Source: Dryococelus australis
Taxonomy: Eukaryota > Arthropoda > Insecta > Phasmatodea > Phasmatidae
Assembly (NCBI GenBank): GCA_029891345.1
Contig: CM057000.1
Span: forward strand, 139,732,163 to 139,796,162
Reading direction: 5' to 3'
Length of the DNA: 64,000 bases
Shown here: in pieces, positions 34,141 to 44,935 of the stretch
Numbering within the stretch: position 1 is the stretch's first letter
How the letters are laid out: each line of letters begins with the position of its first letter
Translations under genes and position numbers: made by a program
The notes under the pieces: generated by a model
Told to the model about the DNA's origin: nothing
The model's database searches: none
The model's input: the letters and a program-made list of their open reading frames with translations, nothing else

Positions 34141-34426
34141 ACCTTTCAGACCCACTTCACTATTCTGTTTCAAGCAAAAAAAATTTATGATGCGTGCTGT
34201 ACTTAAGTCCACACAACACTTGTTTCGATGTCATAGCCAATTGTTAGACTGTAATGTTCGGCTGCAGTTATATGGACCAATAATAATCTAGACCAGTAAG
34301 ACGGCTTGCGAATAATTTACTCACAGGTATGATCATTGGTCATCGAGCGTTTCAGTGTGCAGTAAAGATCACAAATTACCTACGTGTGCGTAATGTACAC
34401 AATTGTGTACACTAGGTCTGAATGGG
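34141..34426 (-). mobile_element. MITE family C (piggyBac-like), complete
   Basis: Ends ACCTTTCAGACCC and GGTCTGAATGGG are imperfect inverted repeats, bounded by TTAA at 34137-34140 and 34427-34430. The interior is collinear (reverse) with the split copy at 10022-10541 and lacks the A1 insertion. Confidence 0.8.
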
Positions 34427-34468
34427 TTAAACTGCACCGGGGGAGCGTGTTACGTTAAGTTACTCTTT

Positions 34469-34705
34469 ATAGGCTGTTCACGGTAAGGCACTTGTTAAGG
34501 CCATTCTAAATTTCTCCTTTCATCATATTTGCATCTTCCTGCTGCTTTTTAATAGAAACATTTCAATGTGACCAATAAACACAGTGTATACATTTCACCA
34601 CCATCAAAATTTAATGCCTGATGCTTCAATAAGATATATTTATTAGTGGTTAATGCCTGTCGGGAAGGCCTTAAAAAGTGCTCACTTTACCGTGAACAGC
34701 CTATA
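34469..34705 (-). mobile_element. MITE family A1
   Basis: TATAGGCTGTTCACGG to TTTACCGTGAACAGCCTATA. The interior is in the opposite orientation to 37168-37404 (TATATTTATTAGTGG, GTATACATTTCACC). Confidence 0.75.
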
Positions 34706-35384
34706 CGTGCAAGTATTTATAAACTATCTAGTAAACAAGTCACGCGTCGAACTAAGAGTCCTTCTCCTAACTGCAGGAACGGCATTGCCTTTGTGTTTCC
34801 GAAGGCTGATTGCTATTACGACTACGGCGGACGAAACCCCATCTGCTGGTCCATGTTGCCTCGTCGTCGGCTGGATGTAGTAAGAACCCGAGCTTAACTC
34901 CCTGGCTTCCTTACATACTTGGTGGTTTACAAATTACTCCGTTTGTTTTCCAAACTGCTCCGGCGACTCGTGTCGTGATTGTCGCGCGGTGGCGCTTCGC
35001 TTCCGTGACCTCGTTCGCCTTGGAGGTGTGCCGGTGCGTTCATGCAAGCGCTACAGCAAGGGCTTGCCCACCCCGTAACAACGTGGTCATGTAACAACGC
35101 ATCTGATCCACGTCCGCAGCGCTCGGACCTGAATTAATTATAAGGCCAAGTGTTGCAATCGTGACATATTTTGTTGCGCGCTGTACGCTAGATGCAGGTA
35201 TACTGCACATCAGAATATTATACGTTTACTACACTCCGGATCGCAAATTAATGCCTGACCAAAACCGGTTAAGGGTAGAGAGATAAAATAGAGGCGCCAA
35301 CTGCGAACTCTCGCAACACAGGCCAGCGAAATTGCGTCATCGGCAAGAAATAGTGACGAACGTGGTTATGGTGTGTTCTAACAG
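34706..35384. other. unassigned, partly GC-rich
   Basis: 34750-35110 is CpG-containing with overlapping openings in several frames (34646-35094), some starting inside the A1 element. I see no domain and no splice logic and do not call a gene. Confidence 0.4.
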
Positions 35385-35690
35385 TGTCAGGGACGAAACG
35401 AGATTTCTTATGGAAGAGTTTGGCATACGGAAAATTTTCACCACTAGGGGCGCTGTGCTCCAAACGGTAATTTATAACTAAAATTTTAATCTGCGTGAAT
35501 TATAAAAAGACAAAGATTTGACTTAGATACGAAGTAACTTTATATTTGATTTATGATTATTCCAATAATCCTATTTTTAACATATAAAATAGAAAAAAAA
35601 CTGGTACACGTGCGATACTAGCGCTTGCCTAGTGGCGAAAATTTTCCCTTTGCCAAACCTTTATCATTGATCGTCCCAACCTGATTAGAA
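35385..35690 (+). mobile_element. MITE family G, about 65-bp inverted ends
   Basis: Left GAGTTTGGCATACGGAAAAT to TTCACCACTAGGGGCGC. The right end, inverted, is GGTTTGGCAAAGGGAAAAT to TTCGCCACTAGGCAAGCGC. Arms are ~65 bp with scattered mismatches, around a ~170-bp AT-rich core. A second, longer member is at 49316-50347. Superfamily unclear. Confidence 0.75.
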
Positions 35691-35697
35691 GGACACG

Positions 35698-35872
35698 CCC
35701 GGATTTTGAATGTAGGAATAGTGCCGGACGATGCCGCTGTTCGTCGGGTTTTTCTCGGGGATCTCCCATTTCCCAAGCCCTATTCATTCCAGCGCTGCTT
35801 CATACTCGCCTCGGTTAACCTTCATCTGATTTCAATACATCGATATTAAGAGCCACCCGAATTTCTTCACGA
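35698..35872 (+). repeat. SINE body fragment (first family)
   Basis: Matches the body of the SINE at 13306: CCCGGATTTTGAATG, TCGGGTTTTTCTCGGGGATC, CATTCCAGCGCTGCTTC. The tRNA-like head is missing, so it is 5' truncated. Confidence 0.75.
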
Positions 35873-35879
35873 AATCCAG

Positions 35880-36440
35880 TCGCGTTCACCAGGAAATTCG
35901 CGTCACCAAACCGCAAGATGCCCGGACGCCGTTTGCCAATCAACGCCTTGTAACTTAATTTTCCAGCCAGCAGTCCAGTAAAGGCTGTTCATGATAACGT
36001 GAGCACTTTTGAAATCAACTAGAAAAAAATCACTGCTCTTACCTACATATATTTTAACGGGCGCACTGAGTGACATGCTTCCAGTAAAGTTGGTAACGAT
36101 GGAGGGGAAAATAGTTCCATATCTTAACGTCGAATAAAACGTGTTAGGTAACCATTTGTGATAACTGAAATTATTTCTATCACTTTCTGTTTTTTTAATG
36201 CGTCGAAGTGTAAAAAAGAGCATATTTTTAAAATAGTTAACTTTTCTAATAATTGTATAGTTTCACGTGACTGAAGCATGAAGAAAGCGATGAGGCCGGT
36301 GGCACTGATAATTTTACACAAGGTGGAAGAACACACAACGTGCATACAAATAGATCCTAATCGGAGATTTATAATGTGTTAATTTTACCGTGAACAGCCT
36401 ATAAGAAACATTACAGCAGCACGCGGTAGCCAATGAGAAA
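35880..36440 (+). repeat. interspersed repeat O, split by A2
   Basis: CCAATCAACGCCTTGTAAC lies left of the A2 copy and CAGCAGCACGCGGTAGCCAATG right of it. Collinear with the unbroken copy at 20880-21080. Confidence 0.5.
35979..36402 (-). mobile_element. MITE family A2 inside repeat O
   Basis: TAAAGGCTGTTCATGA to CCGTGAACAGCCTATA, full length. The flanks read CCAG|TA and TA|AGAAAC. The empty paralogue at ~21030 reads CCAATACGAAAC, fitting a TA target. Confidence 0.8.
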
Positions 36441-36738
36441 AAAAAGTCCCTCTTTGAAAGCCTCGAGTGGCCAATCCGATAACCCAGCTCCCGAGACCTC
36501 GTTGTTAAGAGCAGCCCGGATCCCTCAACCCAACTCATCTAATCCGATAATGGGTACGTCAATCCACATCAAAGGAGCCTCCTCGTCATTTCGCATCCGT
36601 ATTACTCTCTTTGTGACTCCAGAATAAGCAATTTTCGACCTTACGCACGTGAGAACAACAGCTGGTTACACTGACAGCCGTGGACGACAATTAGCTCAGG
36701 CCTAAGTGTCGCAACGTAAGGCCAGACACTTTTATGTG
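36441..36738. other. unassigned
   Basis: Short openings on both strands, without features. Nothing recognised. Confidence 0.4.
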
Positions 36739-37163
36739 TAGGCTGTTCACGATGAAATGAACACTTTTGAAAGCCCTGCTTAAGATCTACTTGTATACAA
36801 GTTGTGTGTTATTCCGCCTTATGTGAAATGAACATTGCAACGGGCCTCTTCACTTTATTCGTGCGTCGGTCAAATGAAACTGTGGAATTGTTAGAGAAGC
36901 AAATATTGTTCAAATATGCTAATTTTTACACTCCGATGCAATAAAAAAATACAGAACGGGAGAGAAATAATTTAAGTTATCACAAATGTTTACTTAACAC
37001 TTTTTGTTCGGCGTTAATATATGGAACTACTTTCCCCTGTGTCGTTACCAACTTTACTGGACACATGTCACTCATTGTGCCCGTTAAAATATATGTAGGT
37101 AGGAGCAGTGATATTTTTTAAAGGTTGAATTTAAAAGTGCCCACTTTAATGTGAACAGCCTTT
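36739..37163 (+). mobile_element. MITE family A2
   Basis: TAGGCTGTTCACGATG to AATGTGAACAGCCTTTA, complete (~425 bp), immediately followed by an A1 copy. Confidence 0.8.
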
Positions 37164-37167
37164 AATG

Positions 37168-37404
37168 TATAGGCTGTTCACGGTAATGTGAGCACTTTTT
37201 AAGGCCCTACCAAAAAACTTAAATCACTAATAAATACGTATTATTGTAATCTTGGACATTAACTTTTGAGATTGGTGGAATGTATACACTTCGTTTATTA
37301 GTCGAAATATTTATATTAAAAAGTGATAGAAAGATAAAAATCGGCTGAAAAGAAAAATTTAGCATGACCTTAAAAAGTGCTCACTTTACTGTGAACAGCC
37401 AATA
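37168..37404 (+). mobile_element. MITE family A1
   Basis: TATAGGCTGTTCACGG to ACTGTGAACAGCCAATA. The interior matches 41403-41645: CACTAATAAATA, AGAAAAATTTAG. Placed 4 bp after an A2 copy, giving a head-to-tail A2-A1 pair. Confidence 0.8.
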
Positions 37405-37410
37405 GCATTT

Positions 37411-37548
37411 TTTACTTAATTAGTCATGGCTACAGTGAAATATAATACACAAGATATTTGTTACTTCCCTCCAGCCTGTAGTATGTTTTACTTAATTAGT
37501 CATGGCTACAGTGAAATATAATACACAAGATATTTGTTACTTCCCTCT
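37411..37548 (+). repeat. 61-bp direct duplication
   Basis: A 61-bp block (TTTACTTAATTAGTCATGGC to TTACTTCCCTC) occurs at 37411 and 37487, 76 bp apart, identical by eye, with a 15-bp spacer. Very recent or conserved duplication; no coding sense. Confidence 0.9.
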
Positions 37549-37913
37549 GCTTTATCTACACTACACGTGTGAGAATGGACTGCATCAAACCTGAAGAGAT
37601 TCGCTACAACAACGACAACAACAACAACGACAACAACAACAAGACTTGTATTGCTCCAGTCCCCAGCTGTAGAGTCATCACTGGAGTTGCGACGGTATAC
37701 TATGAAATATTGAACTATACTTCGGGGTCATTGGCAAGTCGAATACAGTGTAATTTTATATTATATTGAATTAATACATGTTCAGACAGCCTCATGGAAA
37801 TTCCATGGAAGCAAGCCCCCTGGATGTCGAGGTCGCAACAGGACATTTTCCCGCCCACACCCCCTCCGCGGCTTATATCCACTTCCGCCCCATTGGGGGC
37901 ATGGCTGTGATTT
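37549..37913. other. unassigned
   Basis: Contains a short AAC/GAC-rich run at about 37606-37642. The 66-codon opening at 37569 is Asn-rich because of this run and is not a gene. Confidence 0.5.
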
Positions 37914-38343
37914 TATAGGCTGTTTACGGTAAAATGAGTACTTTTGAAAGACATGCTTGGTATCTACTTGTATATATGTTGTGTGTTTCTTCCGCCTTAT
38001 GTAAAATTAACATTACCATGTGCCTCGCCACTTTATTAATGCGTCGGTCAAGTGAAACTGTGAAATTATTGGAAAAGTATGTATTGTACAAATATGCTCA
38101 TTTCTACACTTCGATGCATTAAAAAAATACAGAAAGAGAGAGAAATTAAGTTAAGTTATCACAAACGGTAACTTAACACTTTTTGTTCCAGGTTAATATA
38201 TGGAACTACTTTCCCCTCCACCGTTACCAACTTTACTGGACACATTTCATACAGTCTGCCCAATAAAATTTATGCAGGTAGGGGCAGTGACTTTTTTCTA
38301 AGGTTGATTTCAAAAGTGCTCACTTTATCGCGAACTGCCTTTA
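37914..38343 (+). mobile_element. MITE family A2
   Basis: TATAGGCTGTTTACGG to TTATCGCGAACTGCCTTTA, complete (~430 bp), interior as in the other A2 copies. Confidence 0.8.
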
Positions 38344-38515
38344 TCACAAATACCCCTATAAGTGAATTATTTTAATGCGAATGTTCTTATGCCCACTACT
38401 TGCCGTATCACTGGCTTATTTTGCTATTTTCCCCTCCCAGCCTACAAAGGTGTGACACTCTGCCTGCCAGTTGAGGCAGAACGGCCGTTTCACGTTATCG
38501 TGATGTTATATATAG

Positions 38516-38551
38516 TAATGCCACGCTCGTATTTCGACGAGCGTGGCATTA
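38516..38551. other. perfect 15-bp hairpin
   Basis: TAATGCCACGCTCGT (38516-38530) and its exact complement ACGAGCGTGGCATTA (38537-38551) around a 6-nt loop ATTTCG. GC-rich centre within AT-rich flanks, preceded by TTATATATAG. It could form a cruciform or an RNA hairpin; function unknown. No T run follows, so I do not call a terminator. Confidence 0.9.
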
Positions 38552-38699
38552 ATATAAATATGGCCGGTAGCGATTTTAAAACCACTGCCAGCACGAGTCC
38601 AACCTCAACCTGGCCTCCGGGCGCAGGGGTAATCAGACATAAGCCCCAAGAGAATGGCTACAGCGAGTGAGTGAAGATATTTGGACAGCTCTTAACTGC

Positions 38700-38841
38700 A
38701 AGGTCTAGAGAGCTGATTGAGGTGAGTATGGAGCGGCGCCGGGATGAAATTGCCCGAGAATACCCGCCGACCAGCGGCATCGCCCGGCTCGATTCCCACA
38801 TAGGAAAATCCTGGAGCGACCCGGCCGGGTATTGAAATCGG
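38700..38841 (-). repeat. SINE fragment (first family)
   Basis: Reverse match to the SINE body: TATGGAGCGGCGCCGGGATG, CCCGCCGACCAGCGGCATCG, CGACCCGGCCGGGTATTGAA. It ends inside the B box; the rest of the head is lost. Confidence 0.75.
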
Positions 38842-40582
38842 TGAAAATGGCTACAGGAAATAACATATCGAAAAGGCCATTCACTTGGAATTGGGTAACG
38901 TAATGAAAGACGAAGAGCTCCACAAGACATGAAATGAGTTTGGCACGATTATCGGGAAGAGGTTGCAGCCATACGACCAATGGCAATAGGATAATTCCGA
39001 GGACCCGTGAGGGTGTGCCGTTCCTAGGGCGAGTGGCAACAAAATTGTACTTACCATATTCAAATTGTAACAAAGTTTATGCGTTGAAATTACAATATAA
39101 AAAATTACACATATGACAACCCTTAAAATCACAATTAATTAAATTATTCCAATCCATGTTTTCCCAACATTAACTTTAATACAAAAAATTCTCCTTATAG
39201 AGATTAGGTTTCGTACAGGGTTGTTATTCGTGTTTCTCAGGTGCCCTTCGTTCAGGCAAACAAGTGAACCAGTCGACAACACATGCGTGGTCCATTTGAT
39301 GCCTACCAGGCAGTCGGAATTGCCGAAACTTTCCACACTCCATGTTTTTTCTTTAGTGAATACTCTGTTGCTTGCCGATGATTTGCAAAACCCACTAATG
39401 CAATTCATTTACAAAGTAAACATTACGTACGCACAAACAAAGACCTATATTTTCCGTGCATACAAATCGGAACATTACATATTTTGATATGAAACAAGCC
39501 ACTGCATTTCAGACCCGTTTCCTTACGCGGTCGTGACCACAATAAATAACATAAATATGTATTATACAAAAAACTGGAACGTGACGGAACCGTACGCAAA
39601 GAAGTCTATCAAAGGCGGTCTGCCACGACCTGCTCAAGTACTCAATTGACGGGACTTTAAAAAAATGCAAAACTCCAATGAATCAATCTCAACTCTTTCT
39701 CACAAGTTCGGATCCTCAACATTCTTTCGTTTCAACACGTGTAATTTAACCATTTGAAACTCTGCCCGAGATTCCCTTAAATTCATAGACACAAATTGTT
39801 GGGTATTGATCCAATGACTGAAACCTAATATCAGAGGAAGGATTTGGTGAGCTGAGAAATAGCACCATAATTAACATGCCCCATTACACGGGATTACACT
39901 CACACCGGGAAAATACTCCGGGAGCATTCGGCATAAATCAAAATGACTATGGCAATGCAAAACAATGCCTTCGAAATATTAAAGCTTTAACATTTCATCC
40001 GGCAATGTAAACCGGAACAAGGCAAGCTGGAGTCAACTACTACGACAGGCACGAATTCCAAAATAATGAGAGGCTGGCCAGGCCCTCATCCCTATCCAGG
40101 TTAGCTCTGTAAAACTAGTTTGCCGTGACAGCCAACAAGAATAAGTTTAAACAGAAGTTTAAGTGTGCTTAAAATCGTCAGCTGCCAAAACCCACCTCTT
40201 CGGATGCGACGCTCTACACACGGCATTGCAGAAGGCATGCCCACTTAACCCGAGAACCAAGTTACTCGTGAAGCTGCTGATGAAGGAATAGACAGAAGTC
40301 CGAAACGATTTACACAATTTCCAGTTTTAAAAACCTCTGCTCAGTGCGCACGCGCGAAGTAGCGGGGGAACCAAAGATAAACGGAAAGGAGAAGGGATGG
40401 GGAAACAGAAGTTGAACTGGCGGAGCGATAGCGAACTAAACAGTAGTAAGTCTACATAGATGGCGCCACACAAACATAACGTCTCCAGACTTTCCTAGAA
40501 GTTGCTGCAGTAGGTGAAGCAGTTCGGCGAGTCGCCGCCCACAACAGAGGCAGCTGATCAAATTAACTGAGGAGCAACACCA
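38842..40582. other. unassigned
   Basis: No repeat family from this window recognised. The opposite-strand openings at 39139-39487 overlap each other and have no domain I know. 40000-40440 has mixed composition and could be part of an unknown LTR or repeat. Confidence 0.35.
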
Positions 40583-40590
40583 GTTACAAA

Positions 40591-40886
40591 GAGGGACCTG
40601 CGAAATTCCCGTTATCATTTGACATCAGACTAAACTTCACAGTGCTGTATATATCGGAGCCGACGCTGTATCTCCATTGGCTGCAGCATAGTTGTGAAGT
40701 GACTCCCTTTCTGACTGAACGGCACGTGATTGGGAGCACGCAGTTGTGAAGTGTTAACGTATTGGCCCAGAGTTACCCAGGGTGTGTCAAATAAAGTATG
40801 GTCCAATGACAAACGTGTTTGCAAAGGTAAAAGTGTTTAAAGTTGAACGTGTCCCCAAATAATAACGCGAATTTTGCGTGTCTCTA
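40591..40886 (+). mobile_element. MITE family B (hAT-like)
   Basis: GAGGGACCTGCGAAATTCC to GCGAATTTTGCGTGTCTCTA. Flanks GTTACAAA (40583-40590) and GTTATAAA (40887-40894) differ at one of 8 positions. Confidence 0.85.
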
Positions 40887-40894
40887 GTTATAAA

Positions 40895-41096
40895 TCTTGC
40901 ACAGCGGAACCACCAGGTCCGCGCAAGGGGTTATTTGTGGTAAAGGCTTCAAAGCTTGAAGTCGTAATACTTCAGGACATCAGGACTTCAGGGTATCAGG
41001 ACATATTTGACCGAAACAGCCTGTAGAACACCGTGTAAAGGCACTAAGAACAGGGAACGGCTCGTGGAGAGAAGAAGAGAGAGTGCCGTACTCTGT
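40895..41096. other. unassigned, short internal repeats
   Basis: Contains repeated ACTTCAGGACATCAGGAC words at 40968-41008. Nothing else recognised. Confidence 0.5.
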
Positions 41097-41104
41097 CTTA
41101 CAGG

Positions 41105-41401
41105 TAGGGACATCTGAATTGCGCGAATAAATTTCCGCGCGTGCTATAGTTTTTTTACCCTACGGGCGTACAAGCAGTGTTGCTTTGGGTATTAGCCACG
41201 TGTCACCGTCACGAGACATTTTGTCACTTGACTGTCCAATCAGAATTAGGTTACTTCGATACTATAAATCTGTGATTCGCGGGGCAGACACCTAAGAAAA
41301 GCGTAACAACTAGATCGTCCAATCACGAAGCTGGGTCTGAGCTAACGTGTTAAGAAGTGCAACTGATCGTGAGATCTTTTCGCGGAATTCGGGTGTCCCT
41401 A
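41105..41401 (+). mobile_element. MITE family I (hAT-like)
   Basis: TAGGGACATCTGAATTGCG to CGGAATTCGGGTGTCCCTA. Flanks CTTACAGG and CTTATTGG match at 6 of 8. Interior CTACGGGCGTACAAGCAG. Confidence 0.8.
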
Positions 41402-41402
41402 C

Positions 41403-41645
41403 TTATTGGCTATTCACGGTAAAGTGAGCACTTTTTCAGACCCAGCCAACAGCGATTAACCACTAATAAATATATTTTATTGCAGCCGCACACATTAACT
41501 TCTGAGAGAGATGAAATGTATACATTCGGTTTATTAGACAAATTGAAAGGTTTATATTAAAAATTGGTAGAAAGATAGAAATTGGGCGAAAGGAAAAATT
41601 TAGTAGGACCTTAAAAAGTGGTCATTTTACCGTGAACAGCATATA
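41403..41645 (+). mobile_element. MITE family A1
   Basis: TTGGCTATTCACGG to TTTACCGTGAACAGCATATA. It begins within the right-hand target copy of the preceding I element, so it arrived after it. Confidence 0.75.
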
Positions 41646-41725
41646 CTCATCAGAGTATAGTAGTTGCGCGGGAGGATGTAGGGTGTAAAGGAATTCGGGC
41701 CGTAAAACCTGTTTTATCTCATCAC

Positions 41726-41988
41726 CAGAGATCTGCAATATTCACGTTATTTGAGGACAGAATAGACTTTGAAAAGTTATAAATTTTTACTGGTTTTATC
41801 ACTGGACTATAGTTTGCCTGATTCGTCCCGGATGTATCTGAACCAATAAGAAACAGTTAACGATAGTGTAGCCCAATCGCGGCCAACCAAGTCTACCGAA
41901 GGAATAAACAAATGACTCCACTTCAATATTCATAGGAAGGTTAAGTTCATTGCGCAGCCAAAAATAACGCGAATTTTGCAGTTCTGTA
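41726..41988 (+). mobile_element. MITE family B variant
   Basis: CAGAGATCTGCAATATTCACG to AACGCGAATTTTGCAGTTCTG. The interior is closer to the variant at 21564 (ACTGGACTATAGTTTGCC) than to typical B. No clear target duplication. Confidence 0.65.
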
Positions 41989-42490
41989 CTGAACAGTGTA
42001 ATATAAAATCTTTCCATTGAAATATAATAACTAGCTTGTCTTCGAAGTAGCAAATTGTCGTGTTGGTGATGACAAACTTATCTACATTTTACGGTTTTTG
42101 TAATACACAAATAAAATATACCGAACTGTTTGCAGAAAATTTAACAAATGCAACCGAGTGATCTTGTCTCAACTCATTTTAAGATTTTCATTTTTCAAAA
42201 ATTTCAGGCAGAGACAAATGAAATAAATACACGAAGTTTCTAATTTTCAGCAATCTTCCGAAACTGTAAAAAAAAAAAAAAATCCTTGTAAGATTATAGA
42301 TGTCTTTGAAGAAACTATTGGCATATAATTTCAGTTGGTTTAGCTTTCATTATTTATTCATCCCTAAAAAAGTGAAATATAGACTTTGACATGTATATAA
42401 CTAAAAATTGTGCTCAATTTTTTTTTTTGGCGGGGAAGAATTAATTACAGATACTGCATACAAGATTACAAGCACGTGGTCCCCAAATAT
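41989..42490. other. unassigned AT-rich
   Basis: A run near 42268-42282, T run near 42419-42428. Nothing else recognised. Confidence 0.5.
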
Positions 42491-42498
42491 AAAATAAC

Positions 42499-42795
42499 TA
42501 GAGACATGCCAAATTCGCGTTATCATTCGGCTTCAGGCTAAACTTCACAGCACTGTTTGTACCGGAGCCGGCGTCGTTTCTCTATTGGCTGCTGCATAGA
42601 TGTGAATCCACGCCCTTTCTGACTGAGCTGCACGTGGTTGGGGCACACAACTGTGAAGTGTTCACTTATTGGCCCAGAGTTACCCAGGGCATGTCACATG
42701 AAGTACGGCCCAATGACAAACACGTATTGCAAAGGTACAACGTGTTTCGAGATTAACGTGTCCCAAAATAGTAACACGAATTTTGCATGTCTTAA
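42499..42795 (+). mobile_element. MITE family B (hAT-like)
   Basis: TAGAGACATGCCAAATTCGCG to CGAATTTTGCATGTCTTA, flanked by AAAATAAC at 42491-42498 and 42796-42803 (perfect 8 bp). Full length. Confidence 0.85.
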
Positions 42796-42803
42796 AAAAT
42801 AAC

Positions 42804-43186
42804 TATATTTTCTCGTGACCGACGCTTCTGACCACGAACCGTTTATATTCAACGCTGCGTTCTTGTGCGTTCTCGCGCGGCTGCTGACTGTTGTGAATGC
42901 AACTTGGGAGAGCCTTAGCAACTTCACTTCAGTTTGAACCCGGCTCCACACTTCATTAATCGAGGGCGCCGAGAAGTATCGCAACAGCTACCGGGCGAGG
43001 CCGCTAGCACAAATCCCCACCACGAGCCATCTATCGGGGGCACCTTACGGAATGGCAAGCCGATATAGGCCGAAGTAAGGGCGCGAGGCAGCGTCTTTCC
43101 AACTCCGGGTCTGCAGGGAAGATCAAGACCTTGGGTGTGGCTGCCGCTGTCGCCCGATGACCAGCTAGAAGCAGCCTCTGGTAACA
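42804..43186. other. unassigned GC-rich patch
   Basis: CpG-containing. The minus-strand openings 42694-42984 (entering the B element) and 42924-43193 show no domain I know. No call. Confidence 0.4.
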
Positions 43187-43190
43187 TTAA

Positions 43191-44535
43191 CACTTTGTAG
43201 ACTACGCTCGAGTGTAGCTCGAGCGAAGTTAATTTGAAAATTTCTTTATTGTTACAATTTCTCTCTCTAGAAATTAAGTGGTATATACCAAGTTCGTTGA
43301 GGGATGGATGTCTTAATAAAATAAAATAATTAATTATAATTTCCTTATTTTATTTACAATAACTACAGCAAAATTCTCTAAACTCAAATCCTCACAATAA
43401 ATTCAAATAATTTACTGTTCACAATTGACACCAATTAATAACATTTATAATTACCACAAAGAAATCAATGAAATTAAATAATTAAAGATCAGTACCAACA
43501 GACAATGTATCAAACTATTCAATTATTTTATAATTTATGCGTCCATATTTGAGAATTCAAGTATTTGCAATAAAATCAGTATTACACTTCCATTCAGCCC
43601 CACCTCAGTTCAATCCATGTCCCGCCAGTCGCAATGTTCTACAGTCCTCCAAGCGCCCTCGCGCACAATAGGCTTCACTCGTCGGTTTCACACCCTCTCG
43701 TCTATTCAACTCACGAACACCTCACTCGCCGTCGTCCCGCAATCTCCAGTCGTCGTCCACACTTGACTTACTCGCGCACACTTGGCCAGGCAGCCTCCGT
43801 CAAAGAATGCCGGCCGCTGGGTTGCGGCAGTATATATATAGATCTTAGGCCGCACCAAGAATCTTCCCCAACTCACGTGATGTGTCGCGGAGGGCTGAGG
43901 TGCCGGCTAGTCTCACCAGAACATTCTTGCATCGTCGCTAAACGTATCGGAAACTCTAGCTGGCAAGAGGAGGTCTGTGACGCCAGCAAGTCTCGCCGCT
44001 GTCGGCATTCACGGGATTTCCAGAAGGGGGTATCAGGAGGCCGCGAGCGCATCGTTCCAAGAAGAGGGGAGAGAGCGAGGTTGATCTCCGATTACGACGC
44101 GGGGCAGCTGAGTCGGCGCCAGCTGAAGCACGTAATAATATTGTTTTGAATAAAACTCGCATGGATGTGTACTCTTTGGTCGGCTAGTGTTTAACACGAC
44201 CTCGCAATAACACGACAGCGCAGTAACAATGATAGTGCTAACGATAGAATTTATTTTTCTATAGCCACTCGAAGGGACATGATTGATTGTAAATCCTTTT
44301 ATACGATAAAGGACATTTGATAGGGTCAATATTAGCTCTTGACTCCATTGGTTGATGACCGGCCAATAATAAACGCTGTAAATATAGGGTAGTGCCCGGT
44401 GTGTAATGGACCAATATTACGTTGTTGAGTTCTAACATAGACTCCAACATAACAGGTGTTCTTGCAGTAGTGTGTATAGGTGACTCACTTCTAATTTGTC
44501 TTAACTACCAGTAAATGTGTACAGACCTCAATGTG
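43191..44535 (+). mobile_element. MITE family D (piggyBac-like), split by a ~0.9-kb insert
   Basis: Starts CACTTTGTAGAC with GCTCGAGTGTAGCTCGAGC just inside, and ends GACCTCAATGTG. TTAA lies at 43187-43190 and 44536-44539. After 43248 the D sequence stops and resumes at about 44141 with TAAAACTCGCATGG. Compared with the 451-bp copy at 20364 this is a clean insertion. Confidence 0.8.
43249..44140. mobile_element. ~0.9-kb insertion, possibly a solo LTR
   Basis: Inserted in a D element. A 5-6 bp direct repeat (TATTG or ATTGTT) occurs at both junctions. The outer ends TTACAATTTC and GTAATAA are weakly inverted. The left half is AT-rich with AATAAA words; the right half is GC-rich with a TATATATA box near 43832-43840. 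That fits an LTR read on the minus strand (promoter, then poly-A region). No second copy, so unproven. The 171-codon plus-strand opening 43634-44149 runs out of the insert into D and is not a gene. Confidence 0.5.
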
Positions 44536-44634
44536 TTAATCAGGTGGGGACTGTCCAGTTACAAATCAACAATATGCAATAATGAAGTTAATTTAATATA
44601 ATAAATATTTACCTCGCTGTACCCATTATATAAC

Positions 44635-44927
44635 TAGGGACATCCGAATTTCACGAAAAGATTCCCTCGCATGCTATATTCCAATAGCCTACGGGCGTGC
44701 CAGTAGTTTTCATTTGGTTATTGGCGCCGTTTCTTTGTGAGAAGGGATTTTCCTACTTGAATGGCCAATCAGAATTAGGTAACTCCAAAACTGTTACGTC
44801 TGTGATGTTGGCAGACACATATGACGCGTAACAATCTATATCATCCAATTACGAAACTGGATCTGAACTAAAGTGTTATGAAGTACAACTGGTCGTAAAA
44901 TATTTTCGCGAAAATCGGGTGTCCCTA
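44635..44927 (+). mobile_element. MITE family I (hAT-like)
   Basis: TAGGGACATCCGAATTTCACG to CGAAAATCGGGTGTCCCTA. Flanks TATATAAC (44627-44634) and TATATAAA (44928-44935), 7 of 8. Confidence 0.85.
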
Positions 44928-44935
44928 TATATAAA

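Noticed and set aside
43634-44149. 171-codon opening
   Set aside because: It lies in the LTR-like insertion and crosses into the host D element, which a real gene would not do; no domain seen.
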